In this document: positions 61,862 to 64,000 of the stretch, in pieces
Numbering within the stretch: position 1 is the first letter of the stretch
Layout of the letters: every line of letters starts with the position of its first letter
Assembly (NCBI RefSeq): GCF_005502275.1
Contig: NZ_SWLZ01000014.1
Span: forward strand, 1-64,000
Length of the DNA stretch: 64,000 nt
Direction of reading: 5' to 3'
From: Robertmurraya siralis
GTDB taxonomy: Bacteria; Bacillota; Bacilli; Bacillales; Cytobacillaceae
Position numbers and translations under genes: made by a program
Notes under the pieces: generated by a model
What the model was told of the DNA's origin: nothing
The model's input: only the letters and a program-made list of their open reading frames with translations
The model's database searches: none

Positions 61862-62959
61862 TTCGATAGGCAGTTTTACCATAAATTCAACTTTTTCATC
61901 TTCACTGTTGGCCAGGATAGTGCCTCCGTGTAATTCAACAATTTCTTTAGCGATTGCAAGACCAAGCCCCGCTCCTCCCGTTTTTGTGGCGCGGGAAGTA
62001 TCGAGGCGATAAAATTGTTCGAAGATGCGAGCGAGCTTATCTTGAGGAATTGTTCGCCCATGATTGATAAAATGGAGCTGGACGAACTTCTCATCCTTCG
62101 TTGAGCGGATCAAGATCGTGCTATGCTCATAGCTGTAGTTAATCGCATTACGGATTAAATTATCGAAGACCCGCTCCATTTTGTCGATATCACATGCAAT
62201 TTCAAGATTTGCCTCAATTTCTAATTGATAAGTTAAGTTCTTCTCAGCAAAAAGTGGATTAAATTCATACGTTATTTGTTCAAGCATTCTTGTTAAATTA
62301 ACTTGACTCATTTCTGGGCTAAGCTCAGTTAAATTGAACCTTGTAATTTCAAAAAACTCATTAATTAAATCTTCCAGTCGCTCAGCTTTGTTTAAAGAAA
62401 TGGCTAAATATTTTTCTCGAAGCTCTGGAGAGATTTGCTGCTCATCCCTCAGCAATGTGATATAGCCAATAACAGAGGTCAACGGAGTCTTTAGATCATG
62501 TGCTAAGTATACAAGTAAATCATTTTTGCGCTGTTCTGCTTCTTTCGCCAATCTGGCATTGCGAATAGACTCCTGTTTAATCGAATTCATTCGTTCTTCA
62601 ACTTGTCTTAACTCAGCAGGAAGATAGATGTATTCATCATTATTAGAAACGAGCATATTGCTCGCGTTGACAACGGTATCGATATAGGCTAATGTCTTTC
62701 TCCAATAATAAAGGAAAATGAACAGAAAACCAATCACCCAAACGGTTAAGATGAATGCAATTCGGTTCTGATTAATAAGGTTAAGAATACGATATAAAAA
62801 GTCGTCTTGATACCAAGTAAAGAAGCTTAATACATAAGCTGATCCAATAAAGAGTGAGATCAATCCTACTGTAAAAACGGTAATCGCAATGAAAAAACGC
62901 AAAAACATTTTTCCTGTTAATCCTGTGCTTACCTCTTGATTATTCAATGGTATAGCCAA
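61856..62959 (-). CDS. vanS: VanS-type sensor histidine kinase
   Basis: A 367-residue kinase from a TTG at 62959 that overlaps vanR by 20 bases. Two membrane helices (about 19-45 and 66-86) enclose a very short outer loop. H154 in LAHDLKTPL is the phosphorylated residue, with N-box NLIRNAINYS and G-box TGGAGLGLAIAKEIV. A TTG at 62947 has better spacing to GGGGGG and could be the real start. It senses glycopeptide or its effect and phosphorylates VanR. Confidence 0.92.
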   Translation of the reverse strand: MAIPLNNQEVSTGLTGKMFLRFFIAITVFTVGLISLFIGSAYVLSFFTWYQDDFLYRILNLINQNRIAFILTVWVIGFLFIFLYYWRKTLAYIDTVVNASNMLVSNNDEYIYLPAELRQVEERMNSIKQESIRNARLAKEAEQRKNDLLVYLAHDLKTPLTSVIGYITLLRDEQQISPELREKYLAISLNKAERLEDLINEFFEITRFNLTELSPEMSQVNLTRMLEQITYEFNPLFAEKNLTYQLEIEANLEIACDIDKMERVFDNLIRNAINYSYEHSTILIRSTKDEKFVQLHFINHGRTIPQDKLARIFEQFYRLDTSRATKTGGAGLGLAIAKEIVELHGGTILANSEDEKVEFMVKLPIES

Positions 62960-63644
62960 CCCCCCAAACAGTTTTAATAAACTTCGGCTTTCTTGATGGT
63001 TCTTTCATTTTCTCTCTCAGCCGAGCGATATGGGCCATCACGGTATTATTATTATCAATGTATTTTTCACCCCAAACGGCTTCGAATAGTTCTTCAGAGG
63101 ATACGACCTTCCCTCTGTTTGCACATAAATACCAAAGAATAGAGAATTCAAGAGGAGTCAATGACAGCGATTCTCCATAGAGGGTGCATTTATGAGTATC
63201 TTGATTGATAATTAATCCTGAGAAATCGAATTCATTTGTACTTTCACTAGGCTGGCTCGTTGCAGCGTTGCTCGGGTTATAGCGTGTGTAACGGCGCAGT
63301 TGTGCCTTTACTCTAGCAACCATTTCTAGCGGATTAAACGGTTTTGTAATATAATCATCAGCCCCAAGGGTAAGGCCGGTAATTTTATCAATATCTTCAA
63401 TTTTTGCAGTTAACATGATTACTGGATAATGATAGGTTTCGCGGATTTTTTGGCAAAGTGAAAACCCATCTACTCCTGGCAGCATCACATCTAATATTGC
63501 AAGTTCTAATTCATTCTTTTCAATAAATTCTAAAGCAGACTTGCCCTCATAAAAAACTTGAACATCGTATCCTTCATTTGTTAAATAAAACTGAACTAAA
63601 TCGGCAATCTCTTTTTCGTCATCTACTACTAAAATAGGGTTCAT
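62940..63644 (-). CDS. vanR: VanR-type response regulator
   Basis: A 234-residue OmpR-family regulator. Receiver domain residues are D8, D9 and phospho-acceptor D52 (AILDVMLPG). A winged-helix effector starts near residue 135 and ends with IKTVWGVGYTIE. A GAGGTGAC site precedes the ATG. Located upstream of the ligase genes, as in vanG operons, it should activate vanG-XY-T transcription. Confidence 0.93.
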   Translation of the reverse strand: MNPILVVDDEKEIADLVQFYLTNEGYDVQVFYEGKSALEFIEKNELELAILDVMLPGVDGFSLCQKIRETYHYPVIMLTAKIEDIDKITGLTLGADDYITKPFNPLEMVARVKAQLRRYTRYNPSNAATSQPSESTNEFDFSGLIINQDTHKCTLYGESLSLTPLEFSILWYLCANRGKVVSSEELFEAVWGEKYIDNNNTVMAHIARLREKMKEPSRKPKFIKTVWGVGYTIE

Positions 63645-63683
63645 TTTGTCACCTCATATGATTACAACATACTACTTATTATG

Positions 63684-63711
63684 ATTATAGATTAAATCAT
63701 CTTTAGTTGAA
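63684..63711 (-). promoter_or_regulatory. Sigma-A promoter of vanRS
   Basis: On the minus strand TTCAAC (63711-63706), a 16-base spacer and a consensus TATAAT (63689-63684) lie about 40 bases before the vanR start. No TCGTAAG repeats are next to it, so vanRS may be expressed without VanR. Confidence 0.7.
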
Positions 63712-63734
63712 TGAGAAGAGCTCATCATAAATAA

Positions 63735-63811
63735 GATTTTTGGCTCATTTTTTTCCTTGGATTCAGCATAGCTTCATTTCGTGAGAAACCTTGTATTCAT
63801 ACGAAATGAAG
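63735..63811 (-). repeat. Dispersed intergenic repeat, copy D
   Basis: GATTTTTGGCTCATTT (63735-63750) matches copies A and C. The segment 63762-63790, read on the minus strand, matches GGTTTCTCACG...AGCTATGCTGA of copy C. An 11-base inverted pair CTTCATTTCGT (63772-63782) and ACGAAATGAAG (63801-63811) forms a hairpin. Confidence 0.55.
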
Positions 63812-63941
63812 CAGAATCGCTTGATTGAACAAATGTTAAGATGGGGGATGGTCAAAGTTGAATTCCTTTGAATATAGTTTAAGAGTTGGCAAGGAATAAA
63901 AAAATCTTGACAGGGGGGAGAAATAAGTGCTACGGTATAAA

Positions 63942-63956
63942 ACGTAATAATTACGA
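63942..63956. promoter_or_regulatory. Zur box
   Basis: ACGTAATAATTACGA matches the Bacillus Zur core TCGTAATNATTACGA at all but the first base, and the flanks extend the palindrome (AAA...TTT). It lies about 30 bases before the start of the partial gene, so zinc-dependent repression is expected. Confidence 0.8.
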
Positions 63957-63986
63957 TTTACATAAATGTTGAGAAAGGGGAAAAAA

Positions 63987-64000
63987 ATGAAAAAACTACT
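63987..64000 (+). CDS. Start of a Zur-controlled gene, truncated by the window
   Basis: Only MKKLL can be read, after a GAAAGGGG ribosome binding site. The lysine-rich start resembles a signal peptide. With the Zur box upstream, a zinc-binding lipoprotein of a ZnuA/AdcA-type transporter is the most likely product, but this cannot be confirmed here. Confidence 0.4.

Larger units (their letters stand above)
63645..63986. other. Divergent spacer between vanR and the zinc gene
   Basis: It holds the vanRS promoter, dispersed-repeat copy D and the Zur box, and a TTGACA at 63907. No gene is seen. Confidence 0.5.

Overview
The window reads as a chromosomal segment of a low-GC, AT-rich Gram-positive of the Bacillaceae type. 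The evidence is AGGAGG-like ribosome binding sites in front of nearly every gene, frequent TTG/GTG starts, strong sigma-A-type promoters, PRD-type sugar regulators, a Btr-like iron regulator with Fur boxes, a Zur box and a D-Ala-D-Ser type vancomycin-resistance operon. The species cannot be named from the sequence. Apart from an IS21-type gene tail at the left edge and a broken IS200/IS605 element near 1.8-2.05 kb, no mobile element is seen. The accessory content lies in metabolic cassettes.

Layout. 0-2 kb: an IS21 gene tail, an Rrf2 regulator, a SAM methyltransferase and the IS200 remnant. 2.4-13.9 kb: a catabolic island with a PanF-type symporter and its YhdT-like partner, an M20 amidohydrolase, a decarboxylating beta-hydroxyacid dehydrogenase, an SDR, an aldehyde dehydrogenase, a PucR regulator, an omega-aminotransferase and a CoA-acylating (methyl)malonate-semialdehyde dehydrogenase. 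Together these supply every step needed to turn pantothenate into 2-oxoisovalerate and acetyl-CoA, and I propose it is a pantothenate (vitamin B5) degradation cluster. 13.9-14.7 kb: a repeat-rich spacer. 14.7-18.6 kb: two secreted proteins (FecR-domain coiled coil; NHL propeller with a copper-amine-oxidase-like domain). 18.9-20.9 kb: dhaKLM. 21.5 kb: an orphan nuclease-like protein. 22.4-28.6 kb: a Fur-controlled ferri-siderophore uptake system.

29.1-37.2 kb: a PRD regulator followed by the EF_0829-0839-type cassette. It has an amidohydrolase, a PRD protein, an SFCGS protein, DUF4312, DUF4311, DUF4310, DgaE, DgaF and a HAD hydrolase. It is probably uptake and breakdown of a glucosaminate-like acid through an uncharacterised, PTS-resembling transporter. 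37.6-43.7 kb: a GntR-led operon pairing a MetNIQ-type transporter with a zinc methyltransferase of the URO-D superfamily, a divergent pyrroline-carboxylate-reductase-like enzyme and a VOC protein; its pathway is unknown. 44.0-51.9 kb: a galactitol-family PTS operon with a PRD activator, a PfkB kinase, two class II aldolases and a Cof phosphatase.

52-57.5 kb: a small unknown protein, a ferredoxin-nitroreductase gene frameshifted by a third copy of a 10-bp tandem repeat, a MerR regulator, and a GntR(YtrA)-ABC exporter operon. 57.7-63.7 kb, minus strand: vanR-vanS then a VanG-like ligase, vanXY and vanT, with a probable VanR operator and a terminator-like hairpin just before the ligase gene. The right edge holds the start of a gene behind a near-perfect Zur box, probably a zinc-uptake lipoprotein.
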